Shown here: in pieces, positions 42,623 to 53,043 of the stretch | How the letters are laid out: every line of letters begins with the position of its first letter | Numbering within the stretch: the stretch's first letter is position 1 | Translations under genes and position numbers: made by a program | Notes under the pieces: model-generated | What the model saw: only the letters and a program-made list of their open reading frames with translations | Told to the model about the DNA's origin: nothing | The model's database searches: none | NCBI RefSeq assembly: GCF_009806555.1 | Contig: NZ_VUOK01000058.1 | Span: 1 to 64,000 of the forward strand | Direction of reading: 5' to 3' | Source: Methylobacterium sp. 2A | GTDB lineage: Bacteria; Pseudomonadota; Alphaproteobacteria; Rhizobiales; Beijerinckiaceae | DNA: 64,000 bases

Positions 42623-42771
42623 TCCAGGGTTTGGGTTTCCAAAGGGCTGTGCCCTTTGGTGGGTTGTCAGGGCAGAGACCTGACAGATTCCAGGGCTCTG
42701 CCCTGGACCCGCGAAAGGTCTCGACCTTTCGAAACCAAGACTTCGCGCGCTGCGCGCGACGTCGAACACCC
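42623..42771. repeat. Type C multi-hairpin intergenic repeat
   Basis: The 149-nt block holds successive palindromes: AAAGGGCTGTGCCCTTT, TGTCAGGGCAGAGACCTGAC, CCAGGGCTCTGCCCTGG, CGAAAGGTCTCGACCTTTCG and CGCGCGCTGCGCGCG. It fills the whole space between the convergent MAPEG and ispDF genes and could stop transcription from both sides. No second copy is in the window. Confidence 0.8.
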
Positions 42772-42772
42772 G

Positions 42773-44065
42773 TCAGACAGGCTGGTCCGCCTCGGGCAGC
42801 CGCACCGTCGCGGCGGCCTGGGCGGCGAGCCCTTCGGCGCGGCCGACGAAGCCGAGCTTTTCCGTGGTGGTCGCCTTGATGGAGACCGCCGAGAGCGGCA
42901 CCCCCGCGATGGCGGCGATGCGCGCCCGGATTTCCTCGCGGTGCTTCCCGATGCGCGGCGCCTCGGCCAGCACGGTGATGTCGAGGTGGTCGATCTTCCC
43001 GCCCCGGGCGCGGACCAACCCGCAGGCATGGGCCAGGAACTGGTCCGAGGACGCCCCGCGCCAGCGCTCATCGGAGGGCGGGAAATGGGTGCCGATATCG
43101 CCGTCCGCGATGGCGCCGAGCAGGGCGTCGGTGAGCGCGTGCAGCGCCACGTCGCCGTCGGAATGGGCGAGCACGCCGCGATCGGCCGGGATCTTCACGC
43201 CGCCGAGCCAGACATGGTCGCCGGTGGTGAAGGCATGGACGTCGAAGCCGGTGCCGAGGCGGGTGACGTAATGGGTCATGGCGCGGGCTCCCGGCGCTGG
43301 GGTTTCGGCGGTGCCGGCCGCGAAGGCGCGGTCGGCCTCGATCAGGTCGGCGGGCTGGGTGATCTTGCGGTTGGCGATATCGCCCGCGAACACAACCACC
43401 GGCAGGCCCGCCCATTCGGCGAGCGCCCCGTCATCGGTGAAGCCGTCGAGGTTCTGGGCCGCGGCGTCGCGATGGGCGTTCAGCAGCGGGCCGAACGCGA
43501 AGGCCTGGGGCGTCTGGACGGCGCGCAGGTGCTCGCGCGGCGGCGTCTCGTGGACCCGCCCGATGCCCGGGGCAATGTCGACCACGCGCTTGACCGTGTC
43601 GGTCACCGGCACGCCAGGCACGGCCGCGCCGTGGTCCCGCCCGGCCGCGATCGCCCGCGCGATCAGCGGCGCATCGACGTAGGGGCGGGCGGCGTCGTGG
43701 ACCAGCACGATCTCGGGCGCCGCGCCGGCCAGCGCTTCGAGACCGGCCCGGACGGAGAGCTGGCGCGTCGCCCCGCCCTCGACCGGCTCGGCGATCTTTT
43801 CGCGCAGCCCGGCGTCAAGCTCGTCGAGGCAAGTCCGGAAGAAATCGGCCGCGTCGGCGGCGATCACCGGCTGGATCCGGTCGATGGCGTCCTGGGCGGC
43901 CAGCGCGGCGAGCGTGCGCGTCAGAACCGCCTGACCGCCGACGCGGCGATACTGCTTGGGCGTCCCGCCGCCGATGCGGATGCCGCGGCCGGCCGCCACC
44001 ACCACGGCGGCGACGCCGGTGCCCGCATCGGCGGGTCCGGTGGCAGGCGTGCCGGTGGCGGACAT
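42773..44065 (-). CDS. ispDF: Bifunctional IspD/IspF enzyme of the MEP pathway
   Basis: The N-terminal half (about 1-225) is MEP cytidylyltransferase (IspD): AAVVVAAGRGIRIGGGTPKQ, LVHDAARPYVDAPLIARAI, TDTVKRV. The C-terminal half (about 265-430) is MECDP synthase (IspF): RLGTGFDVHAF, AHSDGDVALHALTDALLGAI, HFPPSDERW. Together they carry two non-consecutive steps of isoprenoid precursor synthesis; the fusion is typical of alphaproteobacteria. The start is ATG at 44065 (MSATGTPATGPADAGTG); the longer frame to 44326 has no similarity and overlaps dusB. The length is 430 residues. Confidence 0.95.
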   Translation of the reverse strand: MSATGTPATGPADAGTGVAAVVVAAGRGIRIGGGTPKQYRRVGGQAVLTRTLAALAAQDAIDRIQPVIAADAADFFRTCLDELDAGLREKIAEPVEGGATRQLSVRAGLEALAGAAPEIVLVHDAARPYVDAPLIARAIAAGRDHGAAVPGVPVTDTVKRVVDIAPGIGRVHETPPREHLRAVQTPQAFAFGPLLNAHRDAAAQNLDGFTDDGALAEWAGLPVVVFAGDIANRKITQPADLIEADRAFAAGTAETPAPGARAMTHYVTRLGTGFDVHAFTTGDHVWLGGVKIPADRGVLAHSDGDVALHALTDALLGAIADGDIGTHFPPSDERWRGASSDQFLAHACGLVRARGGKIDHLDITVLAEAPRIGKHREEIRARIAAIAGVPLSAVSIKATTTEKLGFVGRAEGLAAQAAATVRLPEADQPV

Positions 44066-44235
44066 GGGCGGTGAACTCGTGGGATCGGGGAGGGCGGGAT
44101 CGCGGCCGGGCGCGGGCCAGCCGTGCCGCCGCTGCCCTGCCGGTGAGCAGGCCCGTCGTTTAAGCGGGGGAGGGCGCGAAATCAATGCGCGGCCCCGCTT
44201 GCCAGCGGCCCGGGTTTGCCTCATTGTTGTGCAGA

Positions 44236-45261
44236 ATGGCGACTGATCATTATTTGAGCGCGCTGCGCGGGGGACGGCCGACGGGGGGCGGGGCACAGCC
44301 CGCACCGCTCTGCCTGCTGGCCCCACTCTCCGGCGTGACCGACCTGCACATGCGCCGGATCGCCCGCCGCTGCGGCGCCGACGCCGTGGTCTCCGAGATG
44401 GTGGCGGCCCGCGAGCTGGCCCGGGGCGCCGGCGAGGCTACGTTGCGCGCGGACGGGTCGGGCGTCGACCTCCACGTGGTGCAGCTCGCGGGCTGCGAGG
44501 CGGGGCCGATGGCGGAGGCCGCGCGCCTCGCGGAGGCCGGCGGCGCCCACGTGATCGACGTGAACATGGGCTGCCCGGCCAAGATCGTGACCGGCATCGC
44601 CTCCGGCTCGGCCCTGATGCGCGACCTCGACCATGCCGAGCGGCTTCTCGCCGCGGTCCGGAACGCCGTCTCGGTGCCGGTCACCGTCAAGATGCGCCTC
44701 GGCTGGGACGACGCGACCCGCAACGCCGCCGACCTCGCGGCCCGGGCGGAGCGGCTGGGGCTCAACGCCGTCACGGTCCACGGCCGGACCCGGCAGCAAT
44801 TCTACACCGGCACGGCCGATTGGGCGGCGATCCGCCCGGTGGTGGAGGCGGTGTCGATCCCGGTGATCGCCAACGGCGACGTGACCGATCTCGCCAGCGC
44901 CCGCGCCTGCCTCGCGGCCTCCGGCGCCGCCGGGGTGATGATCGGCCGGGCGGCGACCGGCCGGCCCTGGCTCGTCGGGCAGGTCGCGGCGGCCCTCGCA
45001 GGCCGGCAGGTCCCGGAGCCGTCGCGGGCCGAGCAGGCGGCGCTCGCCGCCGAGCACTATGCCGGCCTCCTGTCCCTCTATGGTCGACACATGGGCGTGC
45101 GCCACGCGCGAAAACACCTCGCCGCCTATGCCGCGACCGGCGGCGCGCTGGAGCCGGCCGAGCGGTCGGCGCTGCTGACCACCTCCGATCCGGAGGTTGT
45201 CCTGTCCCTCCTGGCCCGGGCCTTCGCGGGACCGGCCGACACGGTGCGGGAGGCCGCGTGA
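44236..45261 (+). CDS. dusB: tRNA-dihydrouridine synthase, DusB type (NifR3)
   Basis: This flavin enzyme reduces uridine in the tRNA D-loop. At 341 residues it has LLAPLSGVTDLHMRRIARRC, the catalytic Cys in VNMGCPAKIVTG, VTVKMRLGWDDATRN and the FMN-binding AVTVHGRTRQQFYTGTADW. The start is ATG at 44236 (MATDHYLSALR); the frame is open upstream. Its stop overlaps the ntrB start by 4 nt. The dusB(nifR3)-ntrB-ntrC operon is the classic alphaproteobacterial arrangement. Confidence 0.95.
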   Translation: MATDHYLSALRGGRPTGGGAQPAPLCLLAPLSGVTDLHMRRIARRCGADAVVSEMVAARELARGAGEATLRADGSGVDLHVVQLAGCEAGPMAEAARLAEAGGAHVIDVNMGCPAKIVTGIASGSALMRDLDHAERLLAAVRNAVSVPVTVKMRLGWDDATRNAADLAARAERLGLNAVTVHGRTRQQFYTGTADWAAIRPVVEAVSIPVIANGDVTDLASARACLAASGAAGVMIGRAATGRPWLVGQVAAALAGRQVPEPSRAEQAALAAEHYAGLLSLYGRHMGVRHARKHLAAYAATGGALEPAERSALLTTSDPEVVLSLLARAFAGPADTVREAA

Positions 45262-46400
45262 GCGACGAACTTCCCCAGCAGGATCCCGGTACAAAGCGCG
45301 ACACCGCCGCCGAGGCCGTGCTCAACGCCCTGCCACTGCCGGTTCTCACCATCGGCGGCGACGAGCAGATCCTCCACTGCAACCACGCCGCCGAGGCGTT
45401 CTTCGACTATTCCGCCCGGCTGATGCAGCGCCGCCGCCTGCGCGACATCATCCCGTTCGCCTCGCCGATCATCGCCCTGGTGGCCGAGGTGCGCCGCCGC
45501 CGCGCCAGCGTCAGCGAGTACCGGGTGGAGCTGACCCAGCCCCGCCTCGGGCTGGAGCGCAGCGTCGACGTGTTCGCCACCCCGCTCGGCGACGACGGCG
45601 ACGCCGTGGTGATGATGCTGCAGGAGCGCACCATCGCCGACAAGATGAACCGCCAGCTCACCCATCGCGGCGCCGCGCGCTCGATGGTGGCGCTCGGCGC
45701 GATGCTCGCCCACGAGATCAAGAACCCGCTCGCCGGCATCCGCGGCGCGGCGCAGCTCCTGGAGAGCACCGGCGCCGAAGAGGACCGGCTGCTGACCCGC
45801 CTGATCTGCGACGAATCCGACCGGATCGTGCGCATCGTCGAGCGCATGGAGCTGTTCGGCGACGAGCGCCCGGCCGAGCGCGGCGCCGTCAACGTCCACG
45901 GGGTGCTCGATCAGGTGAAGCGCTCGGCGCAGTCGGGCTTCGCGCGCCACATCCGCTTCGTCGAGACCTACGACCCGTCGCTGCCGCCGGTGCTCGGCAG
46001 CCGCGACCAGCTGATCCAGGTGATCCTGAACCTCGTGAAGAACGCCGCCGAGGCGATCGGGCCGGATGCGGTCGAGGGCGAGATCACCCTGTCGACCGCC
46101 TTCCGCACCGGCCTGCGCCTGCAGGTGCCGGGCTCGCGCGAGCGCGTCAGCCTGCCGATCGAGGTGGCGGTGCGCGACAACGGCCCCGGCATCTCGGCCG
46201 AGCTGCTGCAGGACCTGTTCGACCCGTTCGTGACCACCAAGGCGCAGGGGTCCGGCCTCGGTCTTGCATTGGTGGCCAAGATCGTCGGCGATCACGGAGG
46301 GATCGTCGAGTGCGATCCCGCCCCCCGCCGCACGACGTTCCGCATCCTCCTGCCGATGTCGAGCGCCCGCGACGGGCGCGAATCGGCGGTCGATCCGTAA
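45258..46400 (+). CDS. ntrB: Nitrogen-regulation histidine kinase NtrB
   Basis: NtrB phosphorylates NtrC under nitrogen limitation and is switched by PII. The GTG at 45258 overlaps the dusB stop (GTGA). The PAS-like sensor part (about 20-120: VLNALPLPVLTIGGDEQILH) precedes the His box MLAHEIKNPLAGIRGAAQLL, then LVKNAAEAIG (N box), VRDNGPGISAELLQDLFDPF and GSGLGLALVAKI. The length is 380 residues, soluble. ntrC follows after 48 nt. Confidence 0.95.
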   Translation: MSDELPQQDPGTKRDTAAEAVLNALPLPVLTIGGDEQILHCNHAAEAFFDYSARLMQRRRLRDIIPFASPIIALVAEVRRRRASVSEYRVELTQPRLGLERSVDVFATPLGDDGDAVVMMLQERTIADKMNRQLTHRGAARSMVALGAMLAHEIKNPLAGIRGAAQLLESTGAEEDRLLTRLICDESDRIVRIVERMELFGDERPAERGAVNVHGVLDQVKRSAQSGFARHIRFVETYDPSLPPVLGSRDQLIQVILNLVKNAAEAIGPDAVEGEITLSTAFRTGLRLQVPGSRERVSLPIEVAVRDNGPGISAELLQDLFDPFVTTKAQGSGLGLALVAKIVGDHGGIVECDPAPRRTTFRILLPMSSARDGRESAVDP

Positions 46401-46448
46401 TGTGGTTTCCCCCTTTCCGGCCCCCGTCGGAGGTCTGAGTAGAGAGTC

Positions 46449-47915
<1,467 letters not shown>

Positions 47916-47942
47916 AACTTCTCAGCCTGATCCAACCCATCC

Positions 47943-48055
47943 CCCTCATCCTGAGGTGCTGCGCAGCAGCCTCGAAGGAGGGCGCCAAGGATCGCAGCAT
48001 CTTCTGGAGGGCTCCTTCGAGGCCTCCGCTACGCTCCGGCGCCTCAGGATGAGGT
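47943..48055. repeat. Type A intergenic palindromic repeat, copy 3
   Basis: It opens with CCCTCATCCTGAGG and closes with CCTCAGGATGAGG. Here the left arm carries GCTGCGCAGCAGC and the right arm TCCGCTACGCTCCGG, the reverse of copy 2. It lies 28 nt after ntrC, where it could act as a transcript end or 3' stabiliser. Confidence 0.85.
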
Positions 48056-48087
48056 TGCGGGTGGGATGAGCGCGATCGCGCCTGCGC

Positions 48088-48357
48088 TCACCGCCCCGGC
48101 AGAATCGGGTCGCCGCGCATCAACGCGTGCAACCGCTCGGTGTCGAACCCGTTCGGGATGCTCGGCGCAGCCGGCTTCGGCGCCGGCGCGGCCTTGACGG
48201 GCGCGGGCAGGGACCCGGTGGCGGAGGGCTCGGCCTGGGCGGCGCGGACCATCGGCGCCGGCGCCAGATGCGCGAGCCGGTCTGCGCTGACGAACACGAC
48301 CGTCGCCGTGGAGGCGAGGACGAGGACGCCGCCGATGAGGGAACGCAGGATACGCAC
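48088..48357 (-). CDS. Small single-pass membrane protein, hypothetical
   Basis: The 89-residue product begins with GTG at 48357 (RILRSLIGGVLVLASTATVV), giving one N-terminal membrane helix or uncleaved signal, then an Ala/Pro-rich periplasmic stretch (PAPVKAAPAPKPAAPSIPNG) and a short end FDTERLHALMRGDPILPGR. There is no clear ribosome site, so the call is moderate. It is divergent from the RMF-like gene. The family was not recognised. Confidence 0.5.
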   Translation of the reverse strand: MRILRSLIGGVLVLASTATVVFVSADRLAHLAPAPMVRAAQAEPSATGSLPAPVKAAPAPKPAAPSIPNGFDTERLHALMRGDPILPGR

Positions 48358-48463
48358 GCGACGACCCGGGACGCGACTTGAGACGGCAACAGAATAGCGC
48401 CGCGGCCGTTAACGAAGCCCCACCCCTGATCGTTGACGGGGAACAAGTCTTCGGGAGGCGATA

Positions 48464-48637
48464 GTGACGAACGCCCAGGCCACCGCGAGCGACAGCCCGT
48501 TCATCCAGGGACGCAATGCCCGGCTCTACGGCAAGCCCGTGAGCGAATGCCCCTATCCGGAGGGCTCCGAGGAGCGTGCCGCCTGGATGGAAGCCTACGA
48601 GGAGGCCGTGAACTCGGATCCGCCCGAGAAGCCGTGA
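48464..48637 (+). CDS. Ribosome modulation factor-like small protein
   Basis: A GTG at 48464 with GGGAGG 5 nt upstream starts a 57-residue protein. Its centre, GRNARLYGKPVSECPYPEGS, is followed by EERAAWMEAYEEAV. This matches the layout of the RMF/CrpP family: a Gly/Arg segment, CPY, then an Arg/Trp helix. RMF dimerises 70S ribosomes in stationary phase, and CrpP-like members have been linked to antibiotic modification; the role here is not proven. It lies alone between a divergent small gene and metC. Confidence 0.65.
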   Translation: MTNAQATASDSPFIQGRNARLYGKPVSECPYPEGSEERAAWMEAYEEAVNSDPPEKP

Positions 48638-48744
48638 TCCGGGGAAACGCAGGCGTCCGAAGACCGTAGAGCGAGCGCTCCGCTTGACCTTGCCGGGCGG
48701 GCGGCGCTTCGTGCGGTGCAGCGCAGCCCGGTCCACGAGTCCCG

Positions 48745-49935
48745 ATGTCCCTGAAGCCCCCGCCCGAGTCCGAAAAGAATTTCGCGCCCGCGACGCGCCT
48801 CGTCCATGCGGGCCGGGATCCGGGCGAGCAGCATGGGTTCGTCAACACGCCGATCTATCGCGGCTCGACCGTCCTCTATCCGACCTACGACGCGATCAAG
48901 CACCGGCGCGGGCGCTACAATTACGGCACCTCGGCCACGCCCACCATGGACGCGCTGACGAGCGCCTGGACGGACCTCGCGGGCGCCGCCGGCACCGTCG
49001 TGACGCCCTCGGGGCTGGCGGCGCTGACCGTCGCGCTGATGGCGGCGGTCTCAGCCGGCGACCACCTCCTCGTCACCGATTCCGCCTATCGGCCGACCCG
49101 CCAGTTCTGCGACGGCGTGCTGGCCCGGTTCGGCGTGGAGGTCACCTATTACGACCCGGTCATCGGCGCCGGCATCGCCGAGCTGATGCGGCCGAACACG
49201 AAGGCCGTGCTGGTCGAGGCGCCCGGCTCGCAAAGCTTCGAGATGCAGGACGTCCCGGCCATCGCCGCGGAGGCGCATGCCCGCGACGCCTGCGTGATCA
49301 TGGACAACACCTGGGCGACGCCGCTGTTGTTCCCGCCGCACGAGCGTGGGGTCGACATCGCGGTCGAGGCCGGGACCAAGTATCTGAGCGGCGGCTCGGA
49401 CCTGCTGATCGGCCTGACCTCGGCCAACGCGAAGTACTTCCCGGCGGTGCGCCGCACCTTCGACCAGTTCGCCATGTGCGCGGGCGCGGAGGACATCTTC
49501 CTGGCGCTCCGGGGCATGCGCACCATGAACCTCCGGCTGCGCGAGCACGGCCGCGCCGGGCTGGAGATGGCCCGCTGGTTCCAGGCCCGGCCCGAGGTGC
49601 TGCGGGTGCTCCATCCCGGCCTGCCGGAGGATCCCGGCCACGCGATCTGGAAGCGCGACTTCTCCGGCGCCTCCGGGCTGTTCGGGGTGATCCTGAAGCC
49701 CGTGCCGGAGGCGGGCGTAGCCGCCATGCTGGACGGGCTGCAGCTGTTCGGGATGGGGTTTTCCTGGGGCGGCTTCGAGAGCTTGGTGATCCCGTTCGAC
49801 TGCGCCGGCTACCGGACCGCCACGACATGGGCGCCGGGCGGGCCGGCCCTGCGCTTCCACATCGGGCTCGAGGACGTCGAGGATCTCAAGGCCGATCTCG
49901 ATGCCGGCTTCGCGCGCCTGCGGGCCGCCGCGTGA
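48745..49935 (+). CDS. metC: Cystathionine beta-lyase / Cys-Met PLP enzyme
   Basis: This PLP enzyme of the Cys/Met metabolism family has 396 residues. It has TRLVHAGRDPGEQHGFVNTP, the cofactor-binding YNYGTSATPTMDAL, VIMDNTWATPLLF, the Schiff-base Lys212 in VEAGTKYLSGGSDLLIG, and SLVIPFDCAGYR near the end. The segment YGTSATPTMDAL with the SGGSD ending points to beta-lyase rather than gamma-synthase. It cleaves cystathionine to homocysteine in methionine synthesis. No SAM riboswitch was recognised upstream (48638-48744). Confidence 0.85.
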   Translation: MSLKPPPESEKNFAPATRLVHAGRDPGEQHGFVNTPIYRGSTVLYPTYDAIKHRRGRYNYGTSATPTMDALTSAWTDLAGAAGTVVTPSGLAALTVALMAAVSAGDHLLVTDSAYRPTRQFCDGVLARFGVEVTYYDPVIGAGIAELMRPNTKAVLVEAPGSQSFEMQDVPAIAAEAHARDACVIMDNTWATPLLFPPHERGVDIAVEAGTKYLSGGSDLLIGLTSANAKYFPAVRRTFDQFAMCAGAEDIFLALRGMRTMNLRLREHGRAGLEMARWFQARPEVLRVLHPGLPEDPGHAIWKRDFSGASGLFGVILKPVPEAGVAAMLDGLQLFGMGFSWGGFESLVIPFDCAGYRTATTWAPGGPALRFHIGLEDVEDLKADLDAGFARLRAAA

Positions 49936-49994
49936 GCGAGCCGAGCCGGCGCCGCCCGATCCAGGGCGCCGGTGTCCGGGGGGTCGCGACGGTG

Positions 49995-50036
49995 CCGGAT
50001 CAGGTTCCGCCCCCGCGCCACCTGCCGGGACAAGGG
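49995..50036 (+). repeat. Type D dispersed repeat, copy 2
   Basis: CCGGATCAGGTTCCGC is followed by CCGC, CCACCTG and AAGGG blocks shared with 8342-8383. It lies in the 284-nt gap between metC and the ArnT-like gene, which otherwise holds nothing recognised. Confidence 0.5.
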
Positions 50037-50219
50037 GCGGTTCAGGATGGTACGCGTCCCTTTTCCGGGCGCAGGCGGCGCCGGCGGAATGCGCCCCGGG
50101 ACCGGGGCTGCGAAGCGCCGCAAAGCGGCACCGAACACCCGTCCCGATACGGCGATCCGCGCCTTCAAGAGACCCGGTGCATTTGACCTTCCCGCGCGAT
50201 CCTGATTGACCCGCCCGGC

Positions 50220-51953
50220 ATGACCACGAGCCTCTCAGCCGGCGGCACCGCGCGCCTCGCACCCGCCGACCGGATCGGCCGCGGGCTCGACGCGCTGAGC
50301 CTGACCCATGCCCGCGCGGTTGCCGCCCTGCTGGCGCTCTGCCTCGTCCTGTTCCTGCCCGGCCAGATCTCGCTGCAGCCGATGGACCGGGACGAGCCGC
50401 GCTTCGCCCAGGCCTCGAAGCAGATGCTGGAGACCGGCGATTTCGTGGACATCCGCTTCCAGGGCGAGGCGCGCAACAAGAAGCCGGTGGGCATCTACTG
50501 GGCCCAGGCCGCCGCGGTCGCGACCGGGGAAGCGCTTGGCGTGCCGGAGGCCCGCACGCAGATCGCCCTCTACCGCATCCCCTCGTTGATCGGCGCCGCC
50601 GCCTCGGTGCTGCTCGCCTACTGGGCCGCGCTCGCCGTCCTGCCCCGCCGCGGGGCGCTCCTCGCCGCCGCGCTCTACGGCGCCTGCCTGATGCTCAACG
50701 CCGAGGCGCATCTCGCCAAGACCGACGCGCTGCTGGCGGCCTGCGCCACGGCGAGCCTCGGCGCGCTCGCACGGACGTGGCTGGCCGCGCGCGCGGGCCG
50801 GCCCCCTTCAGGCCCGGTCTTCGCGGCCTTCTGGCTCGGGATGGCTCTGGGCATCCTCGTGAAGGGGCCGATGGTCCCGCTCTTCGTCGCGCTGCCGGCA
50901 CTGTTCCTGTCGATCGTCGCGCGCTCCGCGCGCTGGCTGCTGCCCCTGCGGCCGCTGCCGGGCCTCGCCCTGACGCTCGCCCTGGTCGCCCCCTGGTTCG
51001 CCGCCATCGCGTGGAAGAGCGGCGGCGCCTTCTACGCCGAGGCGATCGGGCACGACATGCTCGGCAAGGTCGGCGGCGCGGCCGAGCGGCACTGGGGACC
51101 GCCCGGGGCCTACACGCTCGCCTTCTTCGCGACCTTCTGGCCCGGCGCCGCCTTCGCCGCCATGAGCCTGCCCTTCGCGTGGCGGGCCCGGCGCGAGCCC
51201 GCATCCGCCTTCCTGATCGCCACGGTGCTGCCGGCCTGGCTGATCTTCGAGGCGATGCCGACCAAGCTGCCCCACTACGTCCTGCCGCTGATGCCGTGGC
51301 TCGCGATCCTCACCGGGCTTGCCCTGTCGCGGGGTGCGCTGGATCCCCGGCTGCGCGGCGCGCGCCTGACCGCTTTGCTGGTGCCGGCGATCCCCGTCGC
51401 GCTGACGATCGGCCTGTGCGTCGTCGGCTGGCGCCTCGACGGCCACACGATTCCGTGGCCGGCCCTGCCGCTGCTCGCCGCCGCCTGTGCGGTCGCGGCA
51501 CTGGCGTGGCTGGCCTTCGCGCGGGGGCCGGTGGAGGGATCCGCGGAGCGCGCCCTGGTGCTCGGCGTGCTGGCCTCGTGCCTCCTCGGGCCGGCGGTGC
51601 TGGGCGTGGCGCAGCGTTCGCTGCCGGCCCTGAAGGTCTCCCCGCGCCTCGCCGCCCTGCGCGACCGGATGCCCTGCGCCGATCCCCAGGTCGCGAGCCT
51701 CGGCTACCGGGAGCCGAGCCTCGTGTTCCTGATCGGCACCGGGCTTGCCCTGCCGCCGGACGGCGCCGCGGCGAAGGCGTTCCTCGCTGCCGGCGGCTGC
51801 CGGCTGCTGTTCGTCGAGGCCAGGGATCGCGACGACTTCAACGCCGCCTGGCCGGTGGGAGGCGGGGCGCCGGCACCGCTGGCCGAGGTCGATGGCTTCA
51901 ACCTGAACACCGGCCGGCGGGTCTTCGTGACGGCCTATGGGGTGACCCCGTGA
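50220..51953 (+). CDS. ArnT-like membrane glycosyltransferase (GT39/GT83 type)
   Basis: This polytopic inner-membrane enzyme of 577 residues resembles ArnT and other polyprenyl-phosphate-sugar transferases. The first periplasmic loop has the conserved acidic motif LQPMDRDEPRFAQASKQMLE, followed by ARNKKPVGIYWAQAAAVATG; about ten or more helices follow. TKLPHYVLPLMPWLAIL is the second family landmark. It probably transfers a sugar from an undecaprenyl carrier onto lipid A or another envelope glycan. It overlaps the next gene by 4 nt. Confidence 0.87.
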   Translation: MTTSLSAGGTARLAPADRIGRGLDALSLTHARAVAALLALCLVLFLPGQISLQPMDRDEPRFAQASKQMLETGDFVDIRFQGEARNKKPVGIYWAQAAAVATGEALGVPEARTQIALYRIPSLIGAAASVLLAYWAALAVLPRRGALLAAALYGACLMLNAEAHLAKTDALLAACATASLGALARTWLAARAGRPPSGPVFAAFWLGMALGILVKGPMVPLFVALPALFLSIVARSARWLLPLRPLPGLALTLALVAPWFAAIAWKSGGAFYAEAIGHDMLGKVGGAAERHWGPPGAYTLAFFATFWPGAAFAAMSLPFAWRARREPASAFLIATVLPAWLIFEAMPTKLPHYVLPLMPWLAILTGLALSRGALDPRLRGARLTALLVPAIPVALTIGLCVVGWRLDGHTIPWPALPLLAAACAVAALAWLAFARGPVEGSAERALVLGVLASCLLGPAVLGVAQRSLPALKVSPRLAALRDRMPCADPQVASLGYREPSLVFLIGTGLALPPDGAAAKAFLAAGGCRLLFVEARDRDDFNAAWPVGGGAPAPLAEVDGFNLNTGRRVFVTAYGVTP

Positions 51954-52717
51954 GCGAGGCCCCCCGTCTCAGCATCGTCGTGCCGATGCGCAACGAGGCC
52001 GGCAATGTCGCCCCCCTCGTGGCCGAGATCGAGGCGGCCTGCGCGGGCCTCGCCGTCGAGCTGATCTGCGTCGATGACGGCTCCACCGACGGCACCCCGG
52101 CGGCGCTGGCGGCGGCCCGGGCCGGGCGGCCCTGGCTTCGGGTGCTGCGCCATGCCCGCAGCGGCGGCCAATCCGCCGCCGTGCGCAGCGGCGTCCTCGC
52201 GGCGCGGGGCGAGATCGTCGCGACCCTCGACGGCGACGGCCAGAACGATCCGGCCTTCATCCCGGTCCTGCTCACCGCCCTCGACGAAGCCGGCCCCGGG
52301 GCCGGGCTCGCCCAGGGCCAGCGGCGCGGGCGCAAGGACGGGCCGTTCAAGATGCTCCAGTCGCGGATCGCCAACGGCGTGCGCGGGCGCATCCTCAAGG
52401 ACGCGACCCGCGACACCGGCTGCGGCCTCAAGGTCTTCCGCCGCGCCGTCTATCTGCGGCTCCCGTATTTCGACGCCCTGCACCGGTTCATGCCGGCGCT
52501 CGTGGCGCGGGAGGGTTTTGCCGTGGTCCACCGCGACGTGGTCGACCGGCCGCGGATGACGGGGGTCTCGAATTACGGGCTGTTCGACCGCCTCTGGGTC
52601 GGGCTCCTCGATCTCGCGGGCGTCTGGTGGCTGATCCGGCGCAAGCGCGCCGATCCGCGCCCGGAAGAGATCGCCGCGCCGGCCGGGACGCCGGCAGATC
52701 AGGACGTCGGATGCTGA
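51950..52717 (+). CDS. Glycosyltransferase family 2 (DPM1/ArnC-like)
   Basis: This GT-A fold enzyme loads a sugar onto a polyprenyl phosphate. The GTG at 51950 overlaps the ArnT-like stop (GTGA). It shows LSIVVPMRNEAGNVAPLVAE, ELICVDDGSTDGTPAALAAA, ARGEIVATLDGDGQNDPAFI and DTGCGLKVFRR. The length is 255 residues with no large membrane domain at the end. It would supply the donor for the ArnT-like partner. It overlaps the LAB_N gene by 7 nt. Confidence 0.88.
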   Translation: MSEAPRLSIVVPMRNEAGNVAPLVAEIEAACAGLAVELICVDDGSTDGTPAALAAARAGRPWLRVLRHARSGGQSAAVRSGVLAARGEIVATLDGDGQNDPAFIPVLLTALDEAGPGAGLAQGQRRGRKDGPFKMLQSRIANGVRGRILKDATRDTGCGLKVFRRAVYLRLPYFDALHRFMPALVAREGFAVVHRDVVDRPRMTGVSNYGLFDRLWVGLLDLAGVWWLIRRKRADPRPEEIAAPAGTPADQDVGC

Positions 52718-53043
52718 TCCAGCTCGCCCACGACCTGCCGGACTACTTCTACGACGTGTTCGTCACGCGGATGGATTTCTGGCTGGTGTTCGGCATCGTC
52801 GCCCAGGTGGTGTTCGGCTCGCGCTTCATCCTGCAATGGATCGCCAGCGAACGGGCGGGGCGCAGCGTGATGCCGCTGTCCTTCTGGTTCCTGTCGATCC
52901 TCGGCGGCCTCATGACCCTGGTCTACGGCTTCGTGCGGCGCGAGCCGGTGATCATCATCGGCCAGGGGCTGTCGACCGGCATCTACCTGCGCAACCTCGC
53001 GCTGATCTTTCGCGAGCGGCGGCGGAAACGGGGCTCGGCATGA
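52711..53043 (+). CDS. Lipid A biosynthesis N-terminal (LAB_N) domain protein
   Basis: The 110-residue membrane protein has the LAB_N signature: FWLVFGIVAQVVFGSRFILQ, IASERAGRSVMPLSFWFLSI and GQGLSTGIYLRNLALIF. It has three helices. In other bacteria this domain occurs alone next to DPM1-like and ArnT-like genes, or fused to lpxB; its exact function is not settled. The start is ATG at 52711 within the end of the GT2 gene. Confidence 0.88.
   Translation: MLIQLAHDLPDYFYDVFVTRMDFWLVFGIVAQVVFGSRFILQWIASERAGRSVMPLSFWFLSILGGLMTLVYGFVRREPVIIIGQGLSTGIYLRNLALIFRERRRKRGSA

Noticed and set aside
48638..48744. Possible SAM riboswitch upstream of metC
   Set aside because: The conserved SAM-II core words were not found in the 107-nt leader.
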